A stretch of 64,000 nt of DNA from JAWKOK01 sp963698255 (GCA_963698255.1 CAVOQD010000015.1:1-64000); one strand, 5' to 3'. Shown: positions 40,231 to 51,582, counted from the first letter of the stretch. Translations and numbers: made by a program. The notes: a model not told the origin generated them from the sequence alone.

Positions 40231-40923
40231 CTATTGACTGGATTCGCTCGCTATGTAACGATAGATCACGGCACCGAAATTCCGCCGACGATTGGGGCTA
40301 CCCAGAAGAGCCAAAGCTGTGCAATCGCCCAGCCGCCGACATATACCGCCACACCGGTGCTGCGGGCCGGGTTGACCGAAGCGTTGGTCACCGGGACGGA
40401 GACCAAGTGAATGAGCGTCAGTCCCAGACCGATTGCAATCGGCGCGAACCCCTTGGGCGCACGCTTGTCGGTGGCGCCAAGAATGATCAGCAGGAAGGCC
40501 ATGGTCATGACGATCTCGGTAACGAGGCTTGCCAGAAGGCTGTACCCACCCGGAGAATGGTCACCGTATCCGTTGGCGGCAAACCCGTCGGCGACATTGA
40601 AGCCGGCTGTACCACTGGCAATCACGAACAGCACGCCACCAGCTGCAATGGCGCCGATCACCTGGACCACGATATAGGGCACGAGTTCGGCCAGCCGGAA
40701 AACGCCCGCCTGCCCAGAGTCCCAGCGAGACGGCAGGATTGAGGTGACAGCCAGAGATGTGTCCGATGGCATAAGCCATGGTGAGAACCGTGAGCCCGAA
40801 GGCCAGCGCTACGCCGAGCCAGCCAATGCCCACGTCAGGGACGGAAGCAGCCAGCACCGCGCTGCCGCAGCCACCGAGGACCAGCCAAAAGGTACCAACG
40901 AATTCTGCCGCATACTTTTTCAT
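40231..40923 (-). CDS. aqpZ: Aquaporin Z-like water channel (frame breaks)
   Basis: Six-helix MIP channel. Starting MKKYAAEFVGTFWLVLGGCG, it has both pore loops, HLNPAVS and SVNPARS, and the E. coli AqpZ-like stretches GHISGCHLNPAVSLGLWAGG, NGYGDHSPGGYS and IGLGLTLIHLVSVPVTN, so water rather than glycerol is the likely substrate. One break near 40710 interrupts GGRFPA/ELVPYIV. A second near 40275 gives a premature stop; correcting one t restores GAVIYRYIASES and a stop at 40231, the usual C-terminus. It is part of the left run with the sulfatase and LOR genes. Confidence 0.9.
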
Positions 40924-40989
40924 TCCCGCTCCTCCTTTGTCGATGGTTGCATGCCCAGGGCGCTGAACGAGCCACGAGCATGCAAATCA

Positions 40990-41539
40990 TCACAGGGCGC
41001 CATTACCGGCGTCCATGTCATATTTTCCGAATAATCTTCTAGATTTCGTATTGCTGTGGTTGATCCCAAACATCCGGATTTGACCTTTGCGCCGCTCCAG
41101 TAAGATCACACATAGTACCAACACCCACACCGGAAAGACCAATGCCAGCACCTTGCTGAAGGAGGCGCTCAGTAGTAGAAATAGCCCCACGGCAAAACCC
41201 ACGAACACGAACCACTTGGGTAGGATGCCCGATTCCCGGCCAATGTTGGAGGTTGTAAGACAAACATGCAGCCATACGCAGGGCAAAGACGAGCAAGATC
41301 GTGCTACTCAACTGAGGTAACTGGCGCGCCATCATAGGATCGATCGGTCCACGGACAAACTCCATGCTGGCGGCGGTGGCTGCCGAGGCCCCTCCTGCCG
41401 TGAACAATAACCCGATGAAGATGATCCCGCTGACCGATTGTACGTTTGAAAGTAACACATTGATCTGTTTCGTCGAGACCGCAATCCACATGCGTAGGGC
41501 CACGATAAACCAAAGAAACGCAATCCCTGCGAAGGGCAT
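40990..41539 (-). CDS. Four-helix membrane protein, probably 5'-truncated (one frame break)
   Basis: Begins inside a hydrophobic segment, MPFAGIAFLWFIVALRMWIA; just upstream FWLGLYV is in frame but follows a stop, so the original N-terminus may be lost. Next are VSGIIFIGLLFTAGGASAAT, PQLSSTILLVFALRM and, after a break near 41265, ILPKWFVFVGFAVGLFLLLS, ALVFPVWVLVLCVILLERR. I predict four or five helices and a basic C-terminal tail. No family recognised. A deleted partial copy lies about 1.5 kb downstream (39426-39674). Confidence 0.6.
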
Positions 41540-41776
41540 GACGTAGAGACCGAGCCAGAATCAGGCGTCGGCCCTCTCCACTGCTGTAGAATCGAATGAT
41601 CTCGGCATCCGATGCGTTCCGCTTGGCGTCTGCTGAAGCAGGAAATAGGAAAGAAAATACAGTACTGCGTGCGCAATACCAAGGCAGCAGTCAATTGGGC
41701 TGCGCGTCGCAGGGACCGCTGTGGTTGCCGACGATCGGTATCTTCGTTTCCGATCAGACCGGCGGTCCGCGAGTTA

Positions 41777-42498
41777 TCAGGCTCCGAAATCACCATTCGG
41801 CCTCCGTTCGTCCAGATCGATCTCTACCGGAACGTCTTTGCCTTCCAACGGCATGGCGATGGCCGAGGCCGGCGCCATGCCGTCGAAAAAGGTTCGCCAC
41901 CGAAAGATGTCTCTCTTCGGAGAGTCGCACCGGCTTGTAGCTCTTCCACAGCAGCGAGATCTTCCCCTATGGCAAGGAGCGCTTCTGGACTTAGGAACTC
42001 CTGGGCCGATCCGATGCCGCCCTGATTGCGCCGGATCACGCTGCGCAGCGGAGTCAACCACGTATGCTCTATCATCATCAGTAGCGCACCCCCACCGACC
42101 GGAATCTGATCGGAGATGGCGAGAAGGTTTTCCGCAGACAGTCCATACTCATACCTCTCGGCAGATAGCGAGCAGCACGCCGCCACGCCCTCGGCCACAA
42201 CGTCCGTCGCATCGTCTACATCGATCTCATCATCTGCGTTGAGTGCTGCCCGCGTGCCTGCAACACCGGCGGCGATGAGACCGCCAATGGCTGCACCGGT
42301 CAGCACCGCTTCGTCCTCAGTCAGATCGCTGACTTCCGCTGACCATACTGAACCCTCCTCATCCTTGTAGACGGCCAGAGCGTGGACCAAGCGGATGAGT
42401 CCCTGGTCACGCACAGCGTTCAGTTCAGCGAGAATCGAGCCGTCGGGCTCTGGATGGTCAAAGCCGATCACGATTAACTGAATAGGTCCGAATGGCAT
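41777..42498 (-). CDS. DUF6325 (DUF1269-like) stress-type protein (C-terminal frame break)
   Basis: Starts MPFGPIQLIVIGFDHPE with a strong GGAGGGGG site. The N-terminal ferredoxin-like half (AELNAVRDQGLIRLVHALAV, YKDEEGSV) and the central glycine-rich membrane-like helix (EAVLTGAAIGGLIAAGVAG) fit DUF1269/DUF6325 proteins. The C-terminal half repeats a ferredoxin-like fold: AISDQIPVGGGALLMMIEHT, AQEFLSPEALLAIGEDLAAV. A break near 41880 restores the end FFDGMAPASAIAMPLEG and PVEIDLDERRPNGDF. Exactly the C-terminal half survives as a remnant at 53690-53880 in the right run. Confidence 0.75.
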
Positions 42499-42843
42499 GA
42501 TTTTTCCCCCTCCCTGGGGTAGTAATTAAGCTGGACAAGCAAGACGATGCGTGTAGACCCTTTGCTGCCGAGTCTATTCCCGGTCAATGTTCTACACGCC
42601 AGAGGCTGTAGCGGTCACAGCCTACTTCGGGTATGGTTCTCGACTGCGTGACGGATTTGATGCAGTTGCCGGGGTCGGGTATGACCGCTGTTGCAACGCG
42701 TCCCGTCAGTCGCATCTAGGTCAAAATCGTTCGTTTGCGTCGAGCATTTCGAGAACCGGATGAACCCCGCCAGAAATCCCTTTACAGTTGCTGCCACAGG
42801 CGGACTGGCTGGATTTCTATCGGGGTATTCGTGCCGAACTGAA
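42499..42843. other. 345-bp spacer without a recognisable gene
   Basis: Lies between the stop of sulfatase A and the start of the DUF6325-like gene (both minus strand). Only a small stem (GGCTGTAGC/GCTACAGCC type, near 42605-42625) and the ribosome site GGGAGGGGG before 42498 are visible. Short open frames here lack family features. Confidence 0.6.
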
Positions 42844-44338
<1,495 letters not shown>

Positions 44339-44562
44339 GATTCTGTTCCTTTCTATGAGCGATCGTGCGGAGTGCTTCTGAGTGAACGTCATGAACTGTC
44401 AATGCGATTGCCGAATGTCGCCAAGCGCAAGTTTAACCGGGCGCCAACACCAACGATGGTGTATGCGGGCCGGGATTGTCGAGTCGGTACAGCCAAGAGA
44501 GTGCGGCTGCACCGGCTCGGTTACATTGTCTTCCCGCAAGAAGACTCGCGGTGTTTGTGCGT

Positions 44563-44832
44563 TTACAGACCCAGGGCCGACCGTACCTTGTTCCAGCCGT
44601 CATCCCAGACGCCCAATTGCTCAGGGGTTAGCCACTTTTCGACGGCGCTGCGCATCGCCTTCTTGGCCGTCGGTCCATCGACCGTTTCGCCCTTGGCCGC
44701 CATGTCATTGAGCTTGGTAATGGTCTGGTCAACTGCCGTCTGGAACTGTCCCTTCTGTGCATCAGTGAGGTTAAGTTCCTTCACAAATGCCTGAAACGCC
44801 GCCTTCGCTTGCTCTTTCGTGATTGTAGCCAT
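44563..44832 (-). CDS. Small helical protein of unknown function
   Basis: 89 residues from MATITKEQAKAAFQAFVKEL with GAGGGAGA upstream; an open frame extends further but lacks a better site. It is strongly helical and polar (AQKGQFQTAVDQTITKLNDM, AKKAMRSAVEKWLTPEQLGV), with no Cys, signal or membrane segment. It lies between the maturase-like gene and sulfatase A on the same strand, so it may be co-transcribed. No family recognised. Confidence 0.65.
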   Translation of the reverse strand: MATITKEQAKAAFQAFVKELNLTDAQKGQFQTAVDQTITKLNDMAAKGETVDGPTAKKAMRSAVEKWLTPEQLGVWDDGWNKVRSALGL

Positions 44833-45063
44833 GGTTAGATTCTCCCTCTTAGAACACTTGCGGCGGCACACGTATGTACCGCTCTTATCACAGAAGCCGC
44901 GCCCTACAAGCGACGCAAGCCAATGCACAATGGCGAAATGTTGAAGCGTTATTGCGCGTATGCCTAGGTGGTGAAGGCTATCTCAGACAATGGCAAATGC
45001 CACGGTGGGAAACCGGCTTCTCTACCATTGTCGGAGCGGTGCGAACGCCCCCAGTTCGCCCGT

Positions 45064-46435
45064 TTACTGTACCTCCGCTGCCAGTTGCGAACGCGACTGC
45101 GGCTGCAATTCGGGTAGCTCGACCCGACTGAGTTGGTGCTGCCGATCGTGGCACTGCTTGAACTTGCGCCCGCTGTTGCACGGACAGGGGTCATTGCGAC
45201 CCACGCCGGCGAAGGAGCGCTGCAAAATCGGCATCACCTCACGGATCTCACGCTGGCGATGGTAGAGTCCGACCATGAGCTTCATCCCGAAGTCGGCGTG
45301 GTGGAAGAAGTACTTGAAACCGGCGCAGAGATAGTTGAGTCTCGGTTCATCATCGGGGGAGATGATGAACCGGTTCTTGGGGCATTCGCCGTGGCAGGCA
45401 AAGCGCACGTCGCATTCGCGGCAGTAGCGGGGCAGCGTATCGTGCTTGTCCTGACCGAAACGATGCTGCTTGGGCGAGGCCACCAGTTCGATCATGTGCT
45501 CGTCGTGGATGTTGCCCAACAGGTAGTCCGGTTCCACGAAATGGTCGCACGAGTAGACGTCGCCGTTGTGCTCGATGGCCAGCCCCGACCCGCACGTCTG
45601 GTTGAAGACGCACATGCCCGACGCATCCATGCCCAGCCAGTTGCGCAGCGCGGCCTCGAAGGTCTGCACGAAGATGCTGCCCACGTCATGGCGCAATCCA
45701 CTCGTCAAAGATGGTGCTGAGAAAGCGACCCCACTGTTCTGCGCCCACCGAACGGTCGGTCACCGGTCCCCTGCTGCAGCAGGGTAGAGCCGTCGTGGTT
45801 GACGCGCTCCACGATGGGGATGAACTGTATCCACTCGCCCCCAGCTCGTCCCGGAAGAAACGGTATACCTCCAGGGGATAGCCGGCGTTGCGCGGCTTGC
45901 ACCGTGCACAGGATGTTGAAGTCGACTGCCGCGCTCCTGCATGAGCCGCGCGGCGCGCTCCACCTTTCGAAAGTGCCCCGCCGCCCTTGTCCACGCGATA
46001 GACGTCGTGCAGCTCGCGCGGCCCGTCCATGGACGAGCCCGACCAGGAACCCGCTCTCGCGCAGGAACTCGCACCATTCGTCGTCCAGCAGGGTGCCGTT
46101 GGTCTGCATGGTATGTGGACACGCGCATGCCGGCGGGGGCGTGTTCGCCCGCCAGCGCTACCGCACGGCGGAAGAAATCCAGGCCCATGAGGGTGGGCTC
46201 GCCGCCCTGCCAGGCCACGTCAGCCTCGCGGACCTGCTGGGCCTGGATGTACTGGCGTATATACTCCTCCAGGACCTCGCTCGCTCATGCGGAACTCGCT
46301 GCCGGGGTAGAAGCCTCTTTCTCCAGGAAGAAGCAGTAGGCGCAGTCGAGGTTGCAGGCGGCCCCGCTCGGCTTGGCCATGACGTGAAAGGCGGGCGGCG
46401 CATCGGTCCGGCAACGTAAATGTTGGTGAAGTCAT
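45064..46435 (-). CDS. Anaerobic sulfatase-maturase-like radical SAM/SPASM protein with SEC-C tail, copy A (many frame breaks)
   Basis: N-terminus MTSPTFTLPD then, over frame changes, FHVMAKPSGAACNLDCAYCF (radical SAM cysteines), ADVAWQGGEPTLMGLDFFRR, MQTNGTLLDDEWCEFL, SMDGPRELHDVYRVD, VDFNILCTV and IPIVERVNHDGS. The intact C-terminal part has SPASM-type cysteines (CVFNQTCGSGLAIEHNGDVY, SCDHFVEPDYLLGN, CRECDVRFACHGECPKNRF) and a terminal SEC-C zinc motif GRNDPCPCNSGRKFKQCH. Such enzymes convert the active-site Cys or Ser of sulfatases to formylglycine. At least eight breaks fall in 45.7-46.4 kb, not all run-length changes, so decay of this copy is possible. Confidence 0.78.
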
Positions 46436-46515
46436 TGGGTCCAGCGCGCCTTGTTGAATTTGTTTGCGATGCAACACCGCAAACAACGAGATAGCATTTC
46501 TTGGAAACTGGATAG

Positions 46516-47076
46516 TTAGCTTTCAGGATGCGCCATCATGTCAATGGCCACACTTACGGCGAGGATCAGCAGATCATCCTGTCCCTGTTCGATTTGCACG
46601 CCGTAGCTGTCGCGGAGGCGAAACCACTTCTTGGAAACCTCGGCGATCTTATCGCGGCCTTCGCCGATGGTATACTCGTGATCCAGAATATTACCCTGGG
46701 CATCCAGGTCCGGCCCGTCGCCGATCTTGACCACCCAGCGCTCGCGCAGCGGTGTGATCAGCGCCTTTTTGACCATGGCCATGCGGCGGCCGTTTGAATC
46801 CTCGATCTCCATGCTGTCCTTGACGCGCGCAACTTTCTCCTGGATCTTGCAGTGTTCCTGGCCGCTGCGATCCCGGAAGATGAGGGTGTCGCGCACGCGC
46901 ACCATCTTGCCGTCGACCTTGAAGCACTGTTCGCCGCGCTCGTTCTCGATCCAGAAGTCATCGCCGAACGAGACCATACGTTGCTTCATCTGGTAGCGCT
47001 CAGCCGTACCACCCCGTCCAAACTCCTGGCGGTCTTCTTGCCGTTGTCCACGACGATCCTGTCCTCTACCCGGCAT
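46516..47076 (-). CDS. LURP-one-related (LOR) family protein, copy A
   Basis: An intact 186-residue protein: a charged N-terminus (MPGRGQDRRGQRQEDRQEFG), then the LOR beta-barrel with YQMKQRMVSFGDDFWIENE, CFKVDGKMVRVRDTLIFRD, MAMVKKALITPLRERW, HEYTIGEGRDKIAEVSKKWF and YGVQIEQGQDDLLILAVSVA plus the central hydrophobic helix end AIDMMAHPES. The fold is shared with phospholipid scramblases and Tubby and is thought to bind membranes or lipids. It is nearly identical in layout to copy B at 53923-54482. It is upstream of the maturase-like gene on the same strand. Confidence 0.9.
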   Translation of the reverse strand: MPGRGQDRRGQRQEDRQEFGRGGTAERYQMKQRMVSFGDDFWIENERGEQCFKVDGKMVRVRDTLIFRDRSGQEHCKIQEKVARVKDSMEIEDSNGRRMAMVKKALITPLRERWVVKIGDGPDLDAQGNILDHEYTIGEGRDKIAEVSKKWFRLRDSYGVQIEQGQDDLLILAVSVAIDMMAHPES

Positions 47077-47194
47077 GATATGTTGCTCCTTTCAACTGTA
47101 TCGACGTTTTGCCCTCGTGTGGGCGTCTTGCGTAATTGCTGCGCTTTGGGAGGTTTGCCTCCCTATTTCTTGCTCACAGAAGCAACGATGCTTT

Positions 47195-47794
47195 CTAACG
47201 GAGTCTGATTCTCCAGCGGCTTTCAATGGACGACTTTATGTCAGCCGCGTTGTGCAAATCCCGCTCTGTTCGCTCTTCGTCCGCCTGTAGATGTGCGGCA
47301 CGAACAACCGCATCCTTGGCAGAGACAACACGCTGGAAGGTCCAAACTGCCAGGCTGAAGGACGCCACGACTGCGGCCACGGCGATGCCATACTGCATCA
47401 GGTTGACCTGCTCGCCCATTTCACCTGCCGCCTGCCCAAGGAAAAGTATGCCGAGCATGACCACGACTACTGCAAGCAGATTGAATTTAAGTTGTTCAAG
47501 GTTACTTACAGCCAACCATTCCGGTAGGTCCATGGCCGGTTCGACAAATAGTTGGTACAGACCCAGCGACGTTATCAACAAGATAGTGCCGAGTAGAAAT
47601 AGGTCGATCAATTCAATCAACGAAACGCTAAACATTCGCGCGCCCTCGGCGCTGTAATCTGCCTGGCCGAAAGCCTCGATAATCACTGTGGCCGTCGTGA
47701 TGCCGCCAAATATCAAGGCGGCCGCTGCACCGACCAATAAACCGATTATTGCGATTAGGACAAGGTAACGGGACCACTTGAATAAGGCTTTCAT
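47195..47794 (-). CDS. YqhA/UPF0114-like membrane protein
   Basis: 199 residues from MKALFKWSRYLVLIAIIGLL with CAGGAGG upstream. Helices: LVLIAIIGLLVGAAAALIFG, LIELIDLFLLGTILLITSLG, NLLAVVVVMLGILFLGQAAG and GIAVAAVVASFSLAVWTF. The LIELIDLFLLG and LYQLF..LPEWL segments are characteristic of the UPF0114 (YqhA) family. The C-terminal 40 residues are charged and helical. Function unknown; members are small inner-membrane proteins. It heads the left run with LOR copy A. Confidence 0.82.
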   Translation of the reverse strand: MKALFKWSRYLVLIAIIGLLVGAAAALIFGGITTATVIIEAFGQADYSAEGARMFSVSLIELIDLFLLGTILLITSLGLYQLFVEPAMDLPEWLAVSNLEQLKFNLLAVVVVMLGILFLGQAAGEMGEQVNLMQYGIAVAAVVASFSLAVWTFQRVVSAKDAVVRAAHLQADEERTERDLHNAADIKSSIESRWRIRLR

Positions 47795-48088
47795 TGTTTG
47801 CCTCCTGTTATTTGCCGCATTCCGGTTTTTGCCGGTTCTCCATGCGGTCAACCTTTCCCGGAGACGTCAGTCAACCTAGCACCAATTCGACAATGCGATT
47901 GCGCCTCCCAAACCGGGTCGATGCATTCTGTTCGAAACAGAGAATCTACGAACAAGCCTAAGCGGGCTTCTCAGATGATGCTGGAATTCGGCGTGCCGGG
48001 AATCAGTCACGTCTACGAGCCTACGGCCTTGCACAAATAACCAAGTCAGCTACATTTCCGTGTAAATGAACTCCGGCCCACATGATAC

Positions 48089-48373
48089 TTACTGGCCATC
48101 TTCCCGATCGGGATCAGATACGCTCAAACACTCTATGGAAATCACGGGCATGCGCAGCATGAATGCGAGGTTCAAGACTCCGGCAAGCGCGGCTTGATCG
48201 GCGACTAGACCCGTCAATGTCGTAAATAGCCGACCTCCGGATTCGCTGTATTCCACTTGCATGTCGTTTACAGCATCACGCCAAACAGCCGGCAACGCGC
48301 CCTGGAGCAGAATACGATAAATGGCAGATTGATCACTTCTTCGAAGGTCTGATGATCGCTCCTCCCCAAGCAT
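48089..48373 (-). CDS. Small uncharacterised protein
   Basis: 94 residues from MLGEERSSDLRRSDQSA; longer starts up to 48424 are possible. The core YRILLQGALPAVWRDAVNDM, TTLTGLVADQAALAGVLNLA and MRMPVISIECL has the pattern (xxG.L...W.....G..., L.DQAALxGxLxxxxxxxxPxxS) that I associate with short Chloroflexota-type proteins of unknown function. Soluble, probably alpha/beta. It lies between the YqhA-like gene and the regulator's 3' side and is preceded by repeated ACCATTT words. Confidence 0.55.
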   Translation of the reverse strand: MLGEERSSDLRRSDQSAIYRILLQGALPAVWRDAVNDMQVEYSESGGRLFTTLTGLVADQAALAGVLNLAFMLRMPVISIECLSVSDPDREDGQ

Positions 48374-48480
48374 GGCCTCCGCTCCTCGAGTATTCGCTCT
48401 GAACACAGCCAAATATCGACGCAATGGTTGGCCGTTACAACGATGGCACCGCTCGCTGCAGAGTTAAGCATAGGGCAATT

Positions 48481-48520
48481 GACCATTTGGCGCTGGCACC
48501 AAATGGTCCAAAAATGGTCA
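48481..48520. promoter_or_regulatory. Cluster of ACCATTT/AAATGGT boxes upstream of the left run
   Basis: GACCATTTGG (48481-48490) and CCAAATGGTC (48499-48508) form a perfect 10-bp dyad, and a third copy AAAATGGTCA follows at 48511-48520. The same word ACCATTT and a GGGACCA-TC-TGGTCCC dyad occur at 51922-51945, upstream of the right run. These are candidate binding sites for the intervening LuxR regulator. Confidence 0.45.
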
Positions 48521-48630
48521 CTTAGTGAGCGTCCAGAAACAAGTTCCCGGTTTCGTTTGTAGTAACCGCTTTAGCGGTCTGGACGGCTGAAGCCGTCACT
48601 ACGAACTTATTTTCGGACGCTCACTTAACC
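48521..48630. repeat. Cruciform-like element with inner hairpins
   Basis: TTAGTGAGCGTCC (from 48522) pairs with GGACGCTCACTTAA (48615-48628). Inside lie two shorter stems, ACCGCTTTAGCGGT (48564-48577) and GACGGCTGAAGCCGTC (48582-48597). No T-run follows. It lies in the gap between the small gene and the regulator. Confidence 0.75.
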
Positions 48631-48648
48631 GAGTGAAGATGTGGATTT

Positions 48649-48771
48649 CAGCAGTTCACGAATTGTCATTCCGATGACCGAAGGGAAGAGGAATCTCCGG
48701 TTCGCGCTGGAGAGATTCCGCGGAGTGAAACGACGAGGAATGACAATGATCGCCGAAATCGTGAACTACTG
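48649..48771. repeat. Palindrome-bounded element (AGTTCACGA / TCATTCC family)
   Basis: CAGCAGTTCACGAATTGTCA (48649-48668) pairs with TGACAATG..ATCGTGAACTACTG at the right end (48741-48771). Internal words ..GAGGAATCTCC and AGAGATTCCGCGG also pair. It is the third member of the family seen at 31887-32004 and 37280-37379 and lies 70 bp from the regulator's stop. Confidence 0.82.
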
Positions 48772-48840
48772 GATTTACGGAACTGCGGCGGGAAGATTAT
48801 TGCTATGCGAGGAAGTTGAGGATAACGTCCACTTCCGCGA

Positions 48841-51582
48841 TCAATTGTGCAACGGGCCCAAGTTAAGCTGCCGCGCTTTGGCCGCCGCTTGGGTGCGATT
48901 GGAGACCTGCAGTTTATCATAGATGCTAATTGTGTATTTGCGGACGGTACTGGGTGACAGCGAAAGAGAACTGGCGATCTCCTTGTTTGTCAGACCTTGC
49001 TTGACAAGATCCAGCACCTCAAGTTCTCTGTTGGTCAGTGTGTCACCGTTGATTGCAATGAGGCCATTGCTTTCCGCCCTGCCTGTAGGCGTCGCGGAAG
49101 TCGTACGATAGAGTTGAGTATCACTGGCCACTACGGCAAGCACCTCATCAACATAGCCAGATGCATGGTCAGCATCACGCAACGCGACCAAATACGGTTC
49201 GAGGTCACCGGCATCATCTGCAACGAGCCGCAATGCTCCGCCAGGCGCTGCCAAATCCACCGCAACGCGCAGCGCCTCCAGCGCCGCTTGTGAATTGCCG
49301 CGTAGATGGTTCAATTTACTGTTGAGCACAGCCACCTCAACACTGTGGCGAGTGATTCTCCTCGTCTGCAGCAGTTCGCCGCAGACCCGCAAACGTGTAT
49401 CCGCTTCCTTCAGCGCTCCACTGGACTGACGCCACAGGTGTTCGCGTATCACTGTCAGAACCGGCCACTCCCACACCTCGATATTCATTCCGTCGGTAGG
49501 TAACAGGCTGATGGTCGACTTCGCTTTTGAACTGTATCCACGTGGAGCGCCTCGTATGACAAGGCGCGTTTCGAGCGACTCAGCGACAAGCATCAACTTG
49601 ACTATTCCTCGTTTTCGGGCAAATTCGTACAGATTAGCGACATGCTGTTTGGTCTCCTGCGGTTTCCCCAGACCATACAGTGACAACGCCAGTCCGCAAA
49701 TGCAGTCAGCATATGCGCGCAAATGAACTGAGTCTCTTGCCTCAATGGTCTGGGTGAAGTACTCTGCTGAAACATCAAGCTCGTTGCACTGATAATGGAA
49801 CCAGCCAAGACAAAAGTTGGACCAGCCCTTGAAGAACGGTTGATCGATTCTCTGGGCAACATACTCTATGTATAGGGCGATTTCGTTCAGCAGTGCAAGA
49901 TTGGCGCTGAAATAGTATTCCTGCGCAAAGGCCAGAAGCTTACGCAAAAGACGCGCATCCATCGCATTAGCCTCGGAGCGCAACTGAGTCCGAACGTTCG
50001 TAAGCATGGCCTCGCCGTGACCGAGCTCAATCATGGCACTGTATCGAGCGAATTGGGCAAAGCTAAGAATCGACACGATTGATTCCGGCAATTTGAGCTC
50101 CGCTTGTTCCGCATGATTAATAGCCTCTTCATACTCGCCTAGGATTGCGGCCGCCATCGCATGCAGTGCCTGAATCAACCCATCAAGTTTGCGCAATTCA
50201 TCGTTTGAGTACCCAGAGGTATCTTCTGCAAGTCTGGCCGCTGCGGCAACCAACATCGTGGGAACTGCGTCGAAATTGTTCAGAAAATGCTGAAGATAGG
50301 CCTCCGCCACCATAAACAACGGGCGCGACTTCATCGAGTTGGGCAATGCATCCAGCCACAGTTCCAACAGCCGCCAGTTATTGTCAATAATCGCATCGTA
50401 GACGCCTGCTTCCGCACTGCGGACCATGTAGCTCTCATCGCCACATAGGCAAGCGTGTTCGACTGCTTCTTTGAGCAAGCCATGCTCCAAGAACCACACG
50501 CTTGCCTGCAGATGCAGATTACGCACCGTCTCTGGAGACTCAATCAGTGCCAATTGCTGCAGCAGAAATTTGCGAACCAGGTGATGAAATCGATACCAAG
50601 TCCCATCGAGATCCAGTGCCGACAAGAAAAAACTGGACGTCCACAACGAACTGATGAATTCGGCACTTATCGACACCGCTAGATCCGCCGGCCGAACCAA
50701 CTCGACCAACGGTTCAGATAGTCGTTCGAAAATTGCAGTTCTCGCCAACAGAACCTGCAACGGCGGATCGAGATGTTGCAATAGTTCCGCGAACAGGTAG
50801 TCAGCGAACACACGATCCGGCTGCATTGACAGTTGGCTGATCACCGCTTCCGGATTTCTCTTCTGTTGAAGAGAAATCGCCGCCAGCTTCAGGCCAACCG
50901 GCCAACCTTCCGCTAACTGATCAATTTTCTCGACGACATCGGACTGTAGGGGCAGATCGACGCTATCCCGCAGCAGTTGACTTGCTTCTGACTCAGTGAA
51001 GCGAAGATCTTTGCTACGGATTTCCGCCAGTTGACCCTCAAGGCGCATGCGAGCCAACGGAAACGGCGGATCTGCCCGTGTGATGATGACAAAATGCACT
51101 TCAGGAACGAGATGAGTCACCACACGTGACATGAAGGCGTGAATGTGATGATCCTCGATAGCGTGATAGTCATCCAGTACGATGACCAGGGGGGCAGTCA
51201 ATTCAGCCAGGTCATTGAGCAGGACATCCGCCAGTTGGTACGGCTCCGCAAGTGGAACTGACTCCAGGTATGCCGCCGTCGTTAGGCAGGAGTTTGGACG
51301 GGTACTCTGAATGGCGGCCAGCAGGTATCTGACAAACGGACGCAGGTTATTGTCGTGTTTATCCAAGGACAACCAAGCATGAGATCGGTCAAGCGTACTC
51401 AGCCAAAGGCAAATAGACGTCGTCTTGCCATAGCCCGCAGACGCTGAAACAAGTGTCAACCGACGAGTGGCGAACGACGCTAGACGCGCCTTTATTGCGT
51501 CGCGTGGAATCGCAATCCCCGCCAGTCGAGGCGGGAAAATTTTCGTTACTAGGTGAAAGGGCTGTTCTTCTGTGGGCAACAT
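48841..51582 (-). CDS. MalT-like LuxR family ATP-dependent transcriptional regulator
   Basis: An intact 913-residue regulator. N-terminal STAND-type ATPase: Walker A SASAGYGKTT (about 46-55), Walker B APLVIVLDDYHAIED and RADPPFPLARMRLEG; a winged-helix and TPR-like superhelical sensor region fills about 250-820; the C-terminus is a LuxR/GerE helix-turn-helix (LTNRELEVLDLVKQGLTNKE, SLSPSTVRKYTISIYDKL). MalT relatives activate transcription on binding a small ligand and ATP. It lies between two outward-facing gene runs, which suggests it controls one or both. Base composition looks less GC-rich than the sugar island. Confidence 0.92.
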   Translation of the reverse strand: MLPTEEQPFHLVTKIFPPRLAGIAIPRDAIKARLASFATRRLTLVSASAGYGKTTSICLWLSTLDRSHAWLSLDKHDNNLRPFVRYLLAAIQSTRPNSCLTTAAYLESVPLAEPYQLADVLLNDLAELTAPLVIVLDDYHAIEDHHIHAFMSRVVTHLVPEVHFVIITRADPPFPLARMRLEGQLAEIRSKDLRFTESEASQLLRDSVDLPLQSDVVEKIDQLAEGWPVGLKLAAISLQQKRNPEAVISQLSMQPDRVFADYLFAELLQHLDPPLQVLLARTAIFERLSEPLVELVRPADLAVSISAEFISSLWTSSFFLSALDLDGTWYRFHHLVRKFLLQQLALIESPETVRNLHLQASVWFLEHGLLKEAVEHACLCGDESYMVRSAEAGVYDAIIDNNWRLLELWLDALPNSMKSRPLFMVAEAYLQHFLNNFDAVPTMLVAAAARLAEDTSGYSNDELRKLDGLIQALHAMAAAILGEYEEAINHAEQAELKLPESIVSILSFAQFARYSAMIELGHGEAMLTNVRTQLRSEANAMDARLLRKLLAFAQEYYFSANLALLNEIALYIEYVAQRIDQPFFKGWSNFCLGWFHYQCNELDVSAEYFTQTIEARDSVHLRAYADCICGLALSLYGLGKPQETKQHVANLYEFARKRGIVKLMLVAESLETRLVIRGAPRGYSSKAKSTISLLPTDGMNIEVWEWPVLTVIREHLWRQSSGALKEADTRLRVCGELLQTRRITRHSVEVAVLNSKLNHLRGNSQAALEALRVAVDLAAPGGALRLVADDAGDLEPYLVALRDADHASGYVDEVLAVVASDTQLYRTTSATPTGRAESNGLIAINGDTLTNRELEVLDLVKQGLTNKEIASSLSLSPSTVRKYTISIYDKLQVSNRTQAAAKARQLNLGPLHN

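Noticed and set aside
45133..45720. 195-codon open frame on the plus strand
   Set aside because: Antisense of the intact C-terminal part of maturase A, whose SPASM and SEC-C cysteines are clear on the minus strand.
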